From assembly GCF_009389715.1 (NCBI RefSeq), contig NC_052395.1:4984812-5048811 (forward strand): DNA of 64,000 nt, in the 5' to 3' direction. Made by a program: the position numbers and the translations under genes. The notes below the pieces were generated by a model, which worked only from the letters and a program-made list of their open reading frames with translations, did no database searches and was not told the origin of the DNA. Positions 1 through 10,998 of the stretch are shown here, in pieces; position 1 is the stretch's first letter, and each line of letters starts with the position of its first letter. Source of the stretch: Phoenix dactylifera. Lineage: Eukaryota; Streptophyta; Magnoliopsida; Arecales; Arecaceae.

Positions 1-468
1 GGGTGAGGGACTTTTCCAATAACCGGTGCTCCCTCAACCTCCCGACGGTTTCGGGAGGTGGTTCTGAACTCTGCGGCTACTGCTGCAGAGCGAATTCTGT
101 GGCCTGCGGCAATGGATGGCGGCTGGTCACGAGCTCCTGATTGGTTGGTGAAATTAGAGGAGAAGCAGCCTCCCCTTACTCGTTCTGGTGAGAACTGATC
201 GAGAGGGAGGGGAACAGGATGAAAGACTCTTCCTTTTCTTTGTAATGTGAGCTGGTCGTCGGTGCTCATCACGCTCCAGCGTCCGTGGTGCAAAATATTC
301 CGTGAAGAACTCGTGCGGCATACGAAATAGGGGTAGCCTGTCCATGCACCAGATCTCTGGGTTGAGGACGGCTATGGGTGAACCGAGAGGGGTTCAGGGA
401 GGGAAATAGGGAGATAGGATCAAGGCTTTGGCATAGAGGCAAAGCCCTGGCTGGTTCTGATACCAAAC
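1..468 (-). mobile_element. LTR retrotransposon leader/internal part, cut by window edge
   Basis: On the minus strand the LTR at 469-912 is followed at once by a primer-binding sequence, TGGTATCAGAACCAG (about 452-466), matching the usual plant tRNA-Met site TGGTATCAGAGC. The sequence down to position 1 is then the untranslated leader and perhaps the start of gag. No convincing gag domain is readable; the short frames here are not supported as genes. The rest of the element lies outside the window, so Copia versus Gypsy cannot be decided. Confidence 0.7.
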
Positions 469-912
469 TGATGCAGAACAGAAATTTCTGGAAACGAAGA
501 GAAGGAGGGGGGAAGATCTGGAGTCCACCAAATTCGAGGAATCCTCCTCTAGTGGTCTCCAATTCGTGAGTACCTTTGCCAAAATAATATGTTCATTCCA
601 AATATTCTGACTAAACAAGAGACATGGGGTTCCATATATAGCCCCCTATGCAACTACCCATGATCCCAACAAGTGATCATGTAACTACCCATGATCTAAC
701 AAACAACATGGGACACTAAAATAACTAAACACAGCCATAACAAGTCAGCTAAAAATAGCAACTAACATAAGGATGGAAATGCATAATAAATAAAAAAAAA
801 TACATAAGAAAATAACACTAAGGCCCCTGCATATGCATCAAAGTGCTATGCATGCCGGTGACGCTTATAAACATGCTGAAAATGGTGGTCTGTGTCCCCA
901 CCAGAGTTCACA
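469..912 (-). repeat. 5' LTR of the truncated retrotransposon
   Basis: Read on the minus strand this segment begins TGTGAACTCTGG and ends CTGCATCA, giving TG...CA ends, and is followed by the tRNA-Met primer site. The start could be two bases further out (914). The partner LTR and the target-site duplication are outside the window. Confidence 0.65.
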
Positions 913-914
913 CA

Positions 915-2527
915 GAATCATTAACGTAACATCTTAGGACTACCTAGATTGATGCATAATTCACTCCCAAGCATATGTCCAAACAAACTCTTGATTTGGA
1001 CCCAGACTCCTGAGAAAAAGGCAGAATAATTTTGCGGATAGAACATTTTGTAACATGTTTCAAAATGCACATACCCATTGAAACTTGTCATGCCAAAAAT
1101 GAAATGGGAGATAAATGAAGGATCAGGGATTAAGTTTTCGTAGTTTAATTGGAAAGAAAGATGGGTTTCTTCAAAGAAGGCATTTTTAACCACCGGATAT
1201 AATGAATGTACCCTCAAAGTCTAAACAATCAAAAACTCATTTTCAAGAGCTGCCACATAAATTCTACGGGAGATTGCTAATTGTTGTTCCAATTCATGAA
1301 AATATGTGCATCTAGCATTGTATACATGCATATGGTTATACTTACTCCTGCTCAATCACAAGTTTTCTAAAAAAATCTGAAAGACCAACTATGGGATAAT
1401 TTTTTTTAAAACAAAGACTTGTGCATCTATCTTGATTAATATTCAGATATTGAGTTTCACCATTCATCATTTTTAAGTTAGTGGATTGAAATACTGAATA
1501 AGTTAGCAAGAAGTTCAGTCCCCACTATTCCATAGGTCAGAATCAAGGTTTCAGACACAAATATTCCACAATCCCATAGGTCCGAAGGGGTTATACACTA
1601 AGGGCCTGTTAGGTATTTCAGCAGGATACCCTGCGAGAATCGGTCAGCCTGCCCAGCCCAAATCTTCAAAGCCCACGTCTCAGTCTACGACCCAGACCAT
1701 GGGCCTGTTGGTCTGTAGAAACGAAAAAAGGGCCCATGGAGGTCTTTTTATTCCTTCCACAGGATTAAGGCTAGAAGGGTGTGGAGTTGACATGGGCCAT
1801 GCTCAAATTGGCTGTCCAATCTGTGAATCCAGTAAGAAATCTAGCCCAATCCTACTAGATTACCCAAACACATTAACATATAGTGCATCTTGAATTTCTA
1901 CTTCAAAAAGAGAAATTCAAATTATTTAACAAAAGCACAATCATGTTTCACATGTGTTCTTTTTCTGAGTTTTATTTCCATCCTCATCTCTATTCAATAA
2001 TCTCAACTATGACAAGCCTCGAGCATTTCCATATATACCCATATTCACTATGTTCAAGATATGTGGTTGTTTATCATAAAGTTATGGGAAAGACTATGCT
2101 AAGAAAAACTTTACTTTGACCTAAGTTTAGCTTTTTAACTTTTTCCCTTTTTTAAGGGTATTGCTGGGAACACCACCAATCATTTGAAAGAAATGATGCA
2201 AGGATAGCCCGCACAAAACACACACGGCAAAACAACTCCTAAGGTCCAAACATGGAACCTCCTCTCTAATGGAGAGTTGCAACCGCTGAGAAGCAGCCCA
2301 GTGTGCACTTAGATTAGCATTTTCAATCTTGATCTACCTCTGATTCCAATATAACAAGGTCTCTTATTTCCATATTGACTACCTTTAGGATGCATGATTA
2401 TGATTATGCTATTGAATATCTGTGCATGATCCATGTAACTGTTAACTGAGTAACAAACAGTCTCTGTATTAGTCTCGGAACCTATTGAATATCTGAATAT
2501 GCAATCAATCAAATGCCTTGCTAATTA
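915..2527. other. Intergenic, no gene seen
   Basis: AT-rich sequence with only short frames lacking recognisable domains. It may hold the last exon of the gene at 2528-4732, whose open frame appears to end at a splice donor, but I could not locate a convincing downstream exon. Confidence 0.5.
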
Positions 2528-4732
2528 TCAACTATGCAATACCTTTTTCTTTTGCAGCTTCCGAACTGTAGAATTTCCAGTTGAGGTGGACTCTGTTGCT
2601 AATGAAGAAAACTCTAAAGGAGATGGATAAACCTTATTAGCTGAAGATGGAAGGGTCTTCTTCACTGAAATCTTCCTTTGAGATTGAAAGAACTGTGATT
2701 CTTCAGCTGAGGCAGCTAACATTCTCACTTTCTGACGAGAACCTTTCCCAGAGATAGTTCCTTCTACAACTGAGAACTCTGAAAGCAATTCCACTGCTGG
2801 TGGTTGAACTCCTTTAAACTTCATTTGTTCATCATTCGAATGAGTCAGAGGCATCTGATAAACATCTGAATCACTACCCTTGTTCTCCACTTCTTTCTTC
2901 GCAGACACAACTGAACTACTTTTCTTCTCCAGTGCTAACTCATAAGCTGGTTTGAGTGCAGGAGGAATGCGGGATTCAGGTGGTGAGATCTTGTGAAATT
3001 TTAAGAAGTATTTGTGCAATCCATTAAAAACAATTATTGTTGACAAACATATCAAAATATATAGCAGTTGCAGCACATACTTTGATGCAGACAGATAAAT
3101 GCTGTCCCATTTCAATTTTATATCAGAATTACTGAAGATTTCAGATTCTTCTAGCTTCTGATTATTGGATGATGTGCTCGGAACAATCTTGGACTGAGGA
3201 ATCTGCAAAGATTCATCAAAACCAGAATTGCCCATAACTTGTGCTTCCTCTCCAAAATCTTTCATTGGTTCAAAAGAACCACATCCATTGAGTGCATCTT
3301 GACCAAATGACGAGTCAATTGAAAGCAATTCGGTATCTGAAACTTGTGAAGATTCTTTCAAAAGCTGAGCAATATTGTGTACCTCTGCCGACTCAGCTTC
3401 CAAAATCTCAACTTTTTCACTCCCTGCACCTTTAACTGCCTCAGGGTTTCCTTCAATATATGGTTCCTGCTCAAGCTCATTAGAACTACCTACCTCCTCA
3501 CTCATTTCTTCAGCCACTAAGTCAACACCACCTAATGTCCCATTCTCAAGCAATGTATCTCTATATCTTTCTGTTATTAGTTCAGTTCCATTTCCATCAA
3601 AGGATTGCTTCTCCTCAGACGCATCCTTTCTAGCAGTATCCTCGAACGTTAGAAATTTTTCATTCAACTGTTCATCTTCAGTTAAATTTCTGAGATGGAT
3701 AATTGATATTCCTTCTTCCAAATCCTTCTCCTCTGGGACTTCCCTTTTAAAGCCATCAAGCGGACATGATAATTCCCTGGAATGTATGTCAAAGCACTCA
3801 TTTGACAATCCCATTAAAATCCCCCAGAAATTTCCAGGAAATTTATTCCCACTATGGGTTCGTTGATCAAGCCCTCCATATCGAATCATCTGATGAGTTT
3901 CTTCAAGGCCTCCATATTCTTTTAAAGTAGGAACAGAAGCATAATTCAAAAAATATATATAAAAGAAAGAGGGCAGCAAAACCCCAAGTAGAAGAAACAG
4001 CCTCCACGCAATTCTACAATACCAATGCGTCACTTCCACCTCCTCCTCTTCTGTGTCATCGTCGTCCTGGGCATCACTAATACCTTCCTCACCGTCTCCA
4101 ACATCTTTATCTTGGAAGGATGTCTGCAAAGGTGTGGAAGACACTGATGACGATTCCCCCGCGGCAATCTTCTTGGAATCAGATAAAGAGCTCCAGTCTG
4201 CCTCTGATCCCTCTTCTTCTTTCTTCATCTCTCCCTCTATGCCCTGAAGAATCTTCTTGGAATCAGATGAAGCGCTCCAGTCGGCCTCTGATCCCTCTTC
4301 TTCTTTCTTCATCTCTCCCTCAATGCGCTGAAGAATTTCTTTACACCTGTTTGGGTTGTAGCGGAGGAACTCTGGCCTAGGGGATGTGTAATTGATCAGC
4401 GGATCATAAGGAGCCAAATGAGAACAATCAGAGCTGATTGCATTTTGATCACCAGACTTGAAGACCTTCAAACAAAGGGGCATGACTCGAGAATGGGCAC
4501 CAGGATGGCCCGAAACCACCACGGCATTTTCTTGTGAGGTTATGTCGTCGTAGAGATCATAAGAATCTGAGAGAAGAGAATCATTCTTCTCGGCCAAGAT
4601 CTTCTTCTTTGAAATTGTTGATGTGGTTGAAGGGTTGGAGTTCTTGGTTCCTTTCCCCGGATTCTGTGATCTTGGCCCCATAACTTTGTGAAAACGCCCA
4701 CTGTTCTCATCGGCGTCTTGGGTAAATTCCAT
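2528..4732 (-). CDS. Plant two-pass membrane protein of unknown function
   Basis: The open frame of 734 codons starts at 4732 in MEFTQDADENSG. A near-N-terminal motif, YDPLINYTSPRPEFLRYNPN (about residues 108-127), is one I associate with a family of uncharacterised plant transmembrane proteins. Two hydrophobic segments are clear: about 240-262 (WRLFLLLGVLLPSFFYIYFL) and about 550-573 (YVLQLLYILICLSTIIVF). Between them lies a long acidic region; residues 218-236 are also strongly acidic. The frame stops soon after LQKKK, where AAAAAG|GTATTG is a good splice donor, so the true C-terminus may lie in an unseen exon and the 2528 stop may be intronic. An 84-bp unit is duplicated in frame (4166-4333). 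Function and topology are not known; I name no gene symbol. Confidence 0.8.
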   Translation of the reverse strand: MEFTQDADENSGRFHKVMGPRSQNPGKGTKNSNPSTTSTISKKKILAEKNDSLLSDSYDLYDDITSQENAVVVSGHPGAHSRVMPLCLKVFKSGDQNAISSDCSHLAPYDPLINYTSPRPEFLRYNPNRCKEILQRIEGEMKKEEEGSEADWSASSDSKKILQGIEGEMKKEEEGSEADWSSLSDSKKIAAGESSSVSSTPLQTSFQDKDVGDGEEGISDAQDDDDTEEEEVEVTHWYCRIAWRLFLLLGVLLPSFFYIYFLNYASVPTLKEYGGLEETHQMIRYGGLDQRTHSGNKFPGNFWGILMGLSNECFDIHSRELSCPLDGFKREVPEEKDLEEGISIIHLRNLTEDEQLNEKFLTFEDTARKDASEEKQSFDGNGTELITERYRDTLLENGTLGGVDLVAEEMSEEVGSSNELEQEPYIEGNPEAVKGAGSEKVEILEAESAEVHNIAQLLKESSQVSDTELLSIDSSFGQDALNGCGSFEPMKDFGEEAQVMGNSGFDESLQIPQSKIVPSTSSNNQKLEESEIFSNSDIKLKWDSIYLSASKYVLQLLYILICLSTIIVFNGLHKYFLKFHKISPPESRIPPALKPAYELALEKKSSSVVSAKKEVENKGSDSDVYQMPLTHSNDEQMKFKGVQPPAVELLSEFSVVEGTISGKGSRQKVRMLAASAEESQFFQSQRKISVKKTLPSSANKVYPSPLEFSSLATESTSTGNSTVRKLQKKKVLHS
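4166..4333 (-). repeat. 84-bp in-frame tandem duplication
   Basis: Units 4166-4249 and 4250-4333 are nearly identical. Each encodes 28 residues containing IEGEMKKEEEGSEADWS, so the acidic N-terminal region of the membrane protein is lengthened without a frame change. Confidence 0.9.
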
Positions 4733-5314
4733 GTTTCTTCTTTGGGAATCTGGAACCAGAATTGATAAGAAAATGGCAAAAAAGCTACAAGAGAACAGCT
4801 AAAGAATCCCCAAATAAAATTGCTGAGAAAAAAAGATAAGAATAAACCAAAAAAGGGCAATCAAAAAGAAGAAAAAGCAAAAAGAAAAGGTACAGAGAAT
4901 ATCTAAAGAATCCCACAATCGAATCATACGGACAAAATATTGCCATGAGAAATGAAACGAAGGGCGGACTAAAAACCTAAAAGGCGACAAGAAATTTACC
5001 AGAAGGGGTGGGATTGACGATGCCAAATCGCGAATTTGGAGAGAGAGATTTCTTGGAGAAATCAATAGGAGATCCTTCTTCTTCCTCGATTATTCTTCCA
5101 CTGAAAAATCTCTCCTTTTAATCCACCAAAAAAAAATCTCTCCTTCTTCCCTTGCAAGAAAATATCCACCGGGAAACTGACTGCTCTTCGTCTTCCTTCT
5201 CAAGGGAGTCGAGGAAAAGTGACCGTTGGGGAGGGTTTTTATTCGCTTGAGACGACGGTTCAAATTTCGAATTCTTCGACGGTCGGATACTCGTTCCCGT
5301 AGGGCTGCCTCTTT
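4733..5314 (-). promoter_or_regulatory. 5' leader with probable intron, and proximal promoter
   Basis: On the minus strand a pyrimidine-rich leader (about 5030-5110) runs into CTTCTG|GTAAATT near 5000, a plausible donor. A pyrimidine-rich stretch ends TTCTGGTTCCAG next to about 4750, a plausible acceptor, 18 bp before the ATG at 4732. This suggests a roughly 250-bp intron in the 5' untranslated region. No unambiguous TATA box was assigned. Confidence 0.5.
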
Positions 5315-5763
5315 CCAGCGGACCGGAGAGCCGGTTTAGATACGGTGGAAATGACTTGTCGTATATTTTGGGAAAGAAGTAACACTTATTCCAAAACAGT
5401 TCTCTAATTGGATTTCTTGCTAGTTTTGATGGAATGCACGGCGACCCATGGGAGTGTTAAATTAAGATAGGGGTTGTATCTCTCTAAGCGGCCAGCGGAC
5501 AGGAGAACCGGTTTAGATCCGGTGGAAATGATTTGTGGTATATTTTGGGAAACAAGTAATACTTATTCCAAAATAGTTCTCTAATTGGATTTCTTGCTAG
5601 TTTTGATGGAATGCACGACGACCCATGGGAGTGTTAAATTAAGATGGGAAACAAGTAATACTTATTCCAAAAAGTTCTCTAATTGGATTTCTTGCTAGTT
5701 TTGATGGAATGCACTACGACCCATGGGAGTGTTAAAGTAAGATAGGGATTGTATCTCTCTAAT
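5315..5763. repeat. Tandem repeat, about 2.6 units of up to 177 bp
   Basis: Unit 1 (5315-5491) and unit 2 (5492-5645) begin CCAGCGGACaGGAGAaCCGG; unit 3 (5646-5763) lacks the first part and begins at GGGAAACAAGTAATAC. All three share the stretch ending GACCCATGGGAGTGTTAAA. It lies just upstream of the 2528-4732 gene. Confidence 0.85.
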
Positions 5764-6929
5764 TGGTTCACCCACCGCACATATCTCTTAGCGCTCTGAA
5801 CTCCACTATTTATCCATCTGCACATATCTCAAAATGATCGATGGATGATTCGACGGTGGACTGGTGCGAAGGAAGGTGAATCCTTCTTTCATGATACAAC
5901 GCTGTTCCAAGTGTTGAACTAGACAATGGATTTAAGTGTGGTTGAGGTCTGCTGCAGTGGGAGAGAGCCCGTCTTGGTCCTTCAATCACTCAGCCATCCA
6001 TGACCAGCATGATGACTATGATTGAATGGGTCTCACCGAGATACATAGGCAACAAATCTGCAAGACCCATCAGATCAAGATCGTTGTGCCAAATATGGGC
6101 AGCCGTGATCGGAGAACCGGCCCTTATTTCTTTTTCTTTTATGATTAGATGAAAGGAGGATATAAACTTCCTTAAACAGTGAAAAAAGAAGTTAAACAAC
6201 AAAAATAGACCTAGGCCCGTATATACATAACTCCTAACCGATCTACAGCCATTAGATAAGCTAAGTCAAGATGAATTGGATCGCCTGCTGCTGAGCAGCT
6301 AGCCAGTTAGCCAGTCCGTAGCCTAATTTTCCTCTCTACAAAGATGAGAAACTGATCGCAACAAAATTAAGCTTCAATACTCCAAAGGATGGGGGTAGCT
6401 AAAAAAAGAGAGGGAAGGTTGATTAAAAACAAAAATCACAACTTAATTGTTTATTGCTAAACAGGAAAAATAAAATGTGCTGTCATGATCCACCAAAGTC
6501 ACTTTCCAGCTTCTCTTAAAAACCTCCTTGAGGCTTGAACTCTTCTGAAGAGTCAAGAACTATAAAAGGAACAAGAGATGTTAGAGATATGATTGTAGAA
6601 GTAACAGGTAATTTTCAACGAAGGCGAACAGGAAGTGTCTCTCCTTGCTGCCTGACTCATGTCTCAAGACCTATTTTCTTTTTGTATGTGCGTGCATATG
6701 GTGTTTTATTAGTTACCAAATGCTTAGAAAACGTCATATCTGAGCTGAAATTATATGTATAAGAATTAAAGTGTGTGTGAATGTTTCTGAAAAAGCAAAT
6801 ATTTTTAATCTATCCATCTGATTAGGAAGTAGGCTGGTGTCTTGTAATCTTGGAACAAAGGCATCATAAGCGCAATAAAGAAGTAGAAAAAGTATTTTAG
6901 TGTTTACGCTTGTCTTCTAACTTGATTAG
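5764..6929. other. Intergenic, no gene seen
   Basis: Only short frames without conserved features. Nothing here could be assigned to a gene or a bounded repeat. Confidence 0.5.
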
Positions 6930-6932
6930 TAA

Positions 6933-8483
6933 GGCCGTGTTTGGGGGAGCTTTTGGAGGGCTAGAAAGCACTTTCTGGCCCTCCAAAAGTACTTTTAGAT
7001 GAAAAACTGTGTTTGGTAAATTTTTCAAAAAACTGTTTCAGCTTTTGCGGGAAGCTGAAAACAGCTTTTGGGAGAAAGCTCCAATTTGGAGCTTTTGGGA
7101 GGAAGCTGTTTCAGCTTTTTCGGAAAGCTGTATTTTTGACAAAAATGCCCATATTAAAATAACATACTTACATAGTTTGTCCCTTTATAAACCTAAAAAT
7201 CTGCTGGAGCCAAGAACCCTAGCCGTGAGACTCCTTTCCGTAAGAAAAGGTATTTTTCTTTTCAATTTTTGTATGCATCTCTTGAACCACATTTTAGAAG
7301 AAAAAAATTTTAATCATTTTCCATACCTTCCAAAATCAATCTATTGTTTTTTTTTTTTTTTTATCATCAACCTCGCGGCCCACGCTAAGGTCCTCCTCGA
7401 GCGTGGACCACGAAGAAGAGCCCCTAGACCGCGGAAAATTATTTTATGGGAAATTATTTTATACTAATAATTATAATATTTTATACCTTTATTTTTGTAT
7501 TATACTGTAAATATAATATCATATTATATTATATCATAATACATTAATATGTTATGTTAAATAATTTAATATTATGTTATATTATGAAAAATTAATTTAT
7601 ACTAATAATTATAATATTTTATACCTTTATTTTTGTATTATACTATAAATATAATATCATATTATATTATATCATAATACATTAATATGTTATGTTAAAT
7701 AATTTAATATTATGTTATATTATGGAAAATTAATTTATACTAATAATTATAATATTCTATACCTTTATTATTGTATTATACTATAAATATTATATTATAT
7801 TACATTACATTATAATACATTAATATGTTATTTTAAATAATTTAATATTATGTTATATTATGGAAAATTAATTTATAATAATAATTATAATATTTTATAC
7901 CTTTATTATTGTTTTATACTATAAATATTGTATTATATTACATTACATTATAATACATTAATATGTTATTTTAAATAATTTAATATTATGTTATATTATG
8001 AGAAATTAATTTATACTAATAATTATAATATTTTATACTTTTATTATTGTATTATACTATAAATATAATATATATTACATTATATCATAATACATTAATA
8101 TGTTATGTTAAATAATTTAATATTATGTTATATTACCAAATATTAATTTACTCTAATAATTATATTACTATTATGCTATATTAACATAATATTATTTTAT
8201 ATTACAATAATATTATACTATATCGTATATTTATGTATTAATTTATGTTATGTTTTATTATGTTCTGTTGTATAATACTATGCAATGTCCTTTATGGTAA
8301 TTTTGTCATACAAAAGTACTTTCTCAGTTTGTTTACCAAACACAAAACAAAGTACCACAGCACTTTACGAATATAGTTACCAAACAGCAAACAGCTTTTT
8401 ATAACAGCTCTACTTCAGACAGCTCTACTTCCAACAGCTCTACTTCTAACAGCTCTACTGCCAACAGCTCCCCAAACAGGGCC
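6933..8483 (+). mobile_element. Tourist-like (PIF/Harbinger) non-autonomous element, copy 1
   Basis: The ends are imperfect inverted repeats: left GGCCGTGTTTGGGGGAGC, right the complement of GCTCCCCAAACAGGGCC. They are flanked by a 3-bp duplication TAA (6930-6932 and 8484-8486). GGnCCnGTTTGG termini with a TWA duplication fit Tourist/PIF-Harbinger MITEs. The 1551-bp interior has no transposase; it is very AT-rich and holds a 138-bp minisatellite. Related copies occur at 10999-11791 (opposite orientation) and 19230-20125. Confidence 0.8.
7446..8150. repeat. AT-rich minisatellite, about 138-bp period, 5 units
   Basis: The marker GAAAATTAATTTATACTAAT recurs near 7586, 7724, 7862, 8000 and 8137 with a first degenerate copy near 7448. 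The array lies wholly inside Tourist-like copy 1 and accounts for much of its greater length relative to the other two copies. Confidence 0.85.
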
Positions 8484-8783
8484 TAAAAAATCTATGAACA
8501 AAATTAAACGGACGACGTCATCCTTTTTTTGAGAGGAAACTGATATCATCTTGTTTCCTTTGTTTCTTTTTTTTTTGTATGTTTATTGGAAGAAGATAAA
8601 CAATGTTGAACAAAAATTCTCTAATATGCACAACAAAAAGTATAAGATAAGGTGGGCTTTCTATTTTGCACATGTGAAGTAAGGTCATTTGCATGGTATT
8701 CTCTCTTCTTCCTCATGAGGCTTTTTTCCTCATCCCCGAGTCCTTTCTCCTTCTACAAATCTTCTTATTTGTGAAGGTGTCCA

Positions 8784-9545
8784 AATATGGTGTTAAGCAG
8801 TACACAATACATGATCAGGTGATACACATCTAGCAAAATAGTTATCCAGCATCCTAATACATACCTCCAAGTAAATTGATATACTGTTTCTAAACCATGA
8901 TGTTCTTCAGTATATATTATATTATCTGATGATACACACCTAGCAAAATAGTAATCTAGCATTCCAATACATATATCTGAATAAATTGATATATAGTTTC
9001 CAAAACATAGTGTTCATCAATATATACACCACATTGCTAGATGATACATACCTAACAAAATAGTCATTCAACATCTTAATATGACCGCATAGGTAAATCA
9101 ATGCACAATTTTTATAATATGATGTTCAACAATACATAGTACATGGTTAAATGATACATATTCATCGGCTTCTAGATACATATTGTAAGCTTCTTTAATA
9201 TACACTCAGTAGCAATCCAATACATATCTTTAGGCAACTTGATATACAGTCTCAAAACATGATGTTCGCCAGTATATGGTACATAGTCAGATGATATATA
9301 ACTAGCAACATAATCACAATATATTAATACACATCTCAATGCAAATTGATACATAGTGCCCATAACAAGATGTTCACTAGTCCACACTACATGGCCAGGT
9401 GACACACCTAGCTTGCAAAATAGTCATATAGCATCCCAACACACACCTCTAGATAAATTGATATGTAGTTTACAGAATATAATGTTCACCAGTATACAGT
9501 ACATAGCCAGTTGATACATACTCAACAATTTTCTAATACATACTA
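8784..9545. repeat. Satellite-like array, about 110-bp period, 7 units
   Basis: The marker ATGTTC-CAGTATA- recurs at about 8791, 8901, 9011, 9123, 9263, 9371 and 9483, followed each time by a variant of GATGATACACACCTAGCAAAATAG. Spacings are 108-112 bp except one of 140. The units are diverged, so the array is old. Minus-strand frames through it are by-products of the repeat. Confidence 0.85.
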
Positions 9546-9934
9546 TAATTCTTTGATCCTGAAAAAGAGAGATTTGAAGGAAAGAAATACGAGGAGGAGA
9601 AGGAAGGTTTCACGGATGAGAGAGATGGTGTGATGAGAAAGAGGACGGATTGATAGAGGCTTTGATGAGGAAGAAGAGAGGATGAGAGCGAACTACCTCT
9701 CTTTATGCATGTGATTTCCTTTTTTTTTTTTTCTTTTTTTCTTTTTTTGAGTCACGCAACCGACAGACTCCATTAATAATAGAAGTTTTGTCCCAATCTG
9801 ATTTTTGGATTCTTTTTTAAGATAAGCACTATAGAATATGTGGCTAAATAGGAAGACCGCTCTATTTAATATTCTCTCAAGAGGAGAGAGTATCGATCAC
9901 CCATACTATAATCTATGATTTGTACTTGGGACTC
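9546..9934. other. Short intergenic stretch, no gene
   Basis: Purine-rich then poly-T-rich sequence between the satellite and the AMP1 relic. Nothing else recognised. Confidence 0.4.
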
Positions 9935-10108
9935 ACTGTGTACGTCAGGTGGAGGAACCCCCGGACCAGGCCCAAGCCGGCAGAGCAGTGCCCCCTCACC
10001 GCGTTGCCAATCCTCTGGTGCCGCCCGTTCCCTGACGGCCGTCACGATCGCCTCCCCGGCGGACGGCGCCCCGACACCAGAAGCGACAGGATCCCCGGCA
10101 TCAGCATC
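9935..10108 (-). pseudogene. Relic of AMP1-like glutamate carboxypeptidase exon 1
   Basis: The minus strand encodes GEAI...DWQRGEGALLCRLGPGPG, matching [20 protein letters not shown] and [14 protein letters not shown] at the end of exon 1 of the intact gene (about 21546-21707). The nucleotide match continues across GATCGCCTCCCC and GGATCCCCGGCA. Only the last roughly 55 codons of exon 1 are represented, and no second exon or promoter is attached. It lies about 2.3 kb beyond the 3' end of the intact gene on the same strand. A partial tandem duplication or transposon-mediated capture are both possible. Confidence 0.75.
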
Positions 10109-10995
10109 TACTTCAAGCTTGGATGCGCAAGTGAAGTTGCGCATACCCGGTGCATGCCTGAAAGCAAAAACGTTCTTTACGTTTGTGTGGTAGTGAACCC
10201 CAACATACACGCGAACCCGTCCTCCAGGCCTTTTAACGCATGCCTGGAAACCCAGTAGCTCAGTCGAACAATCCAAGGAGATGGAGAAATTGCTGAAAAT
10301 ATCATTAAGATTTCAATCCCAAGGTGTCCCACGTGTGTGACTGTGTGCGTGCAAAGAGAACTATTTTAGGCACTAATTAGGATGACCATACATGGTGTAG
10401 GTGTACAAGAATAATGTCTACTTCTGTTGGTAACGTTATGGAGAATGTTCGGCTGTTCGGAAGCATGAGACGCTCAGTCCAGGCCATGGAGATCTTCTAC
10501 ACCACAGCATTATAAGAATAACAAGGAGAGCTATCTGGGGACTTCTACCCATCAGTATCTCCTAGATGCTTGTAGACTGAATTGGAGTTTTTTTAAGGAG
10601 AAAGGGTTTTCCCGGATAAATCTTTGGATGACGGGATTTTGAGGCACATAAAACCGGGATGAGAATCTCAAAGGCACAATCCGAGCTGGAAGCAATGATA
10701 AAACTTCCGCAAGAAACAGTCCCAATTCCACCAGGCTTAGCGAAAGCAAATTCATATTACATTCAGTGTCACAGGAAATTCCCCTGTTGACGAGCCATCG
10801 TTCTGGGCATCTGCGATTGTACCTGGGAGAACACTAACGCCACAAAAGTGTGAATTAAGTAATTAACTGGTAACATAACACTAAGGACCTTAAGGAAACT
10901 TCAGTTATTATTTGTAGATAGACGCATTGCAGGAATGGTTACAAATACTTGGGGGGAGCAAGCAAAAAGTAAAAAAACCAAAAGAGGTTTGAGTT
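10109..10995. other. Intergenic, no gene seen
   Basis: Sequence between the AMP1 relic and Tourist-like copy 2. Short frames only; no domain or repeat recognised. Confidence 0.4.
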
Positions 10996-10998
10996 TAA

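Noticed and set aside
3375-4380. Plus-strand frames opposite the membrane-protein gene
   Set aside because: Antisense shadows with Ser/Pro-rich low-complexity composition.
7009-7467. 152-codon plus-strand frame
   Set aside because: Lies in the terminal region and AT-rich interior of Tourist-like copy 1; no homology recognised.
8765-9405. Minus-strand frames of 65 and 77 codons
   Set aside because: They repeat the same peptide pattern because they lie in the 110-bp satellite array.
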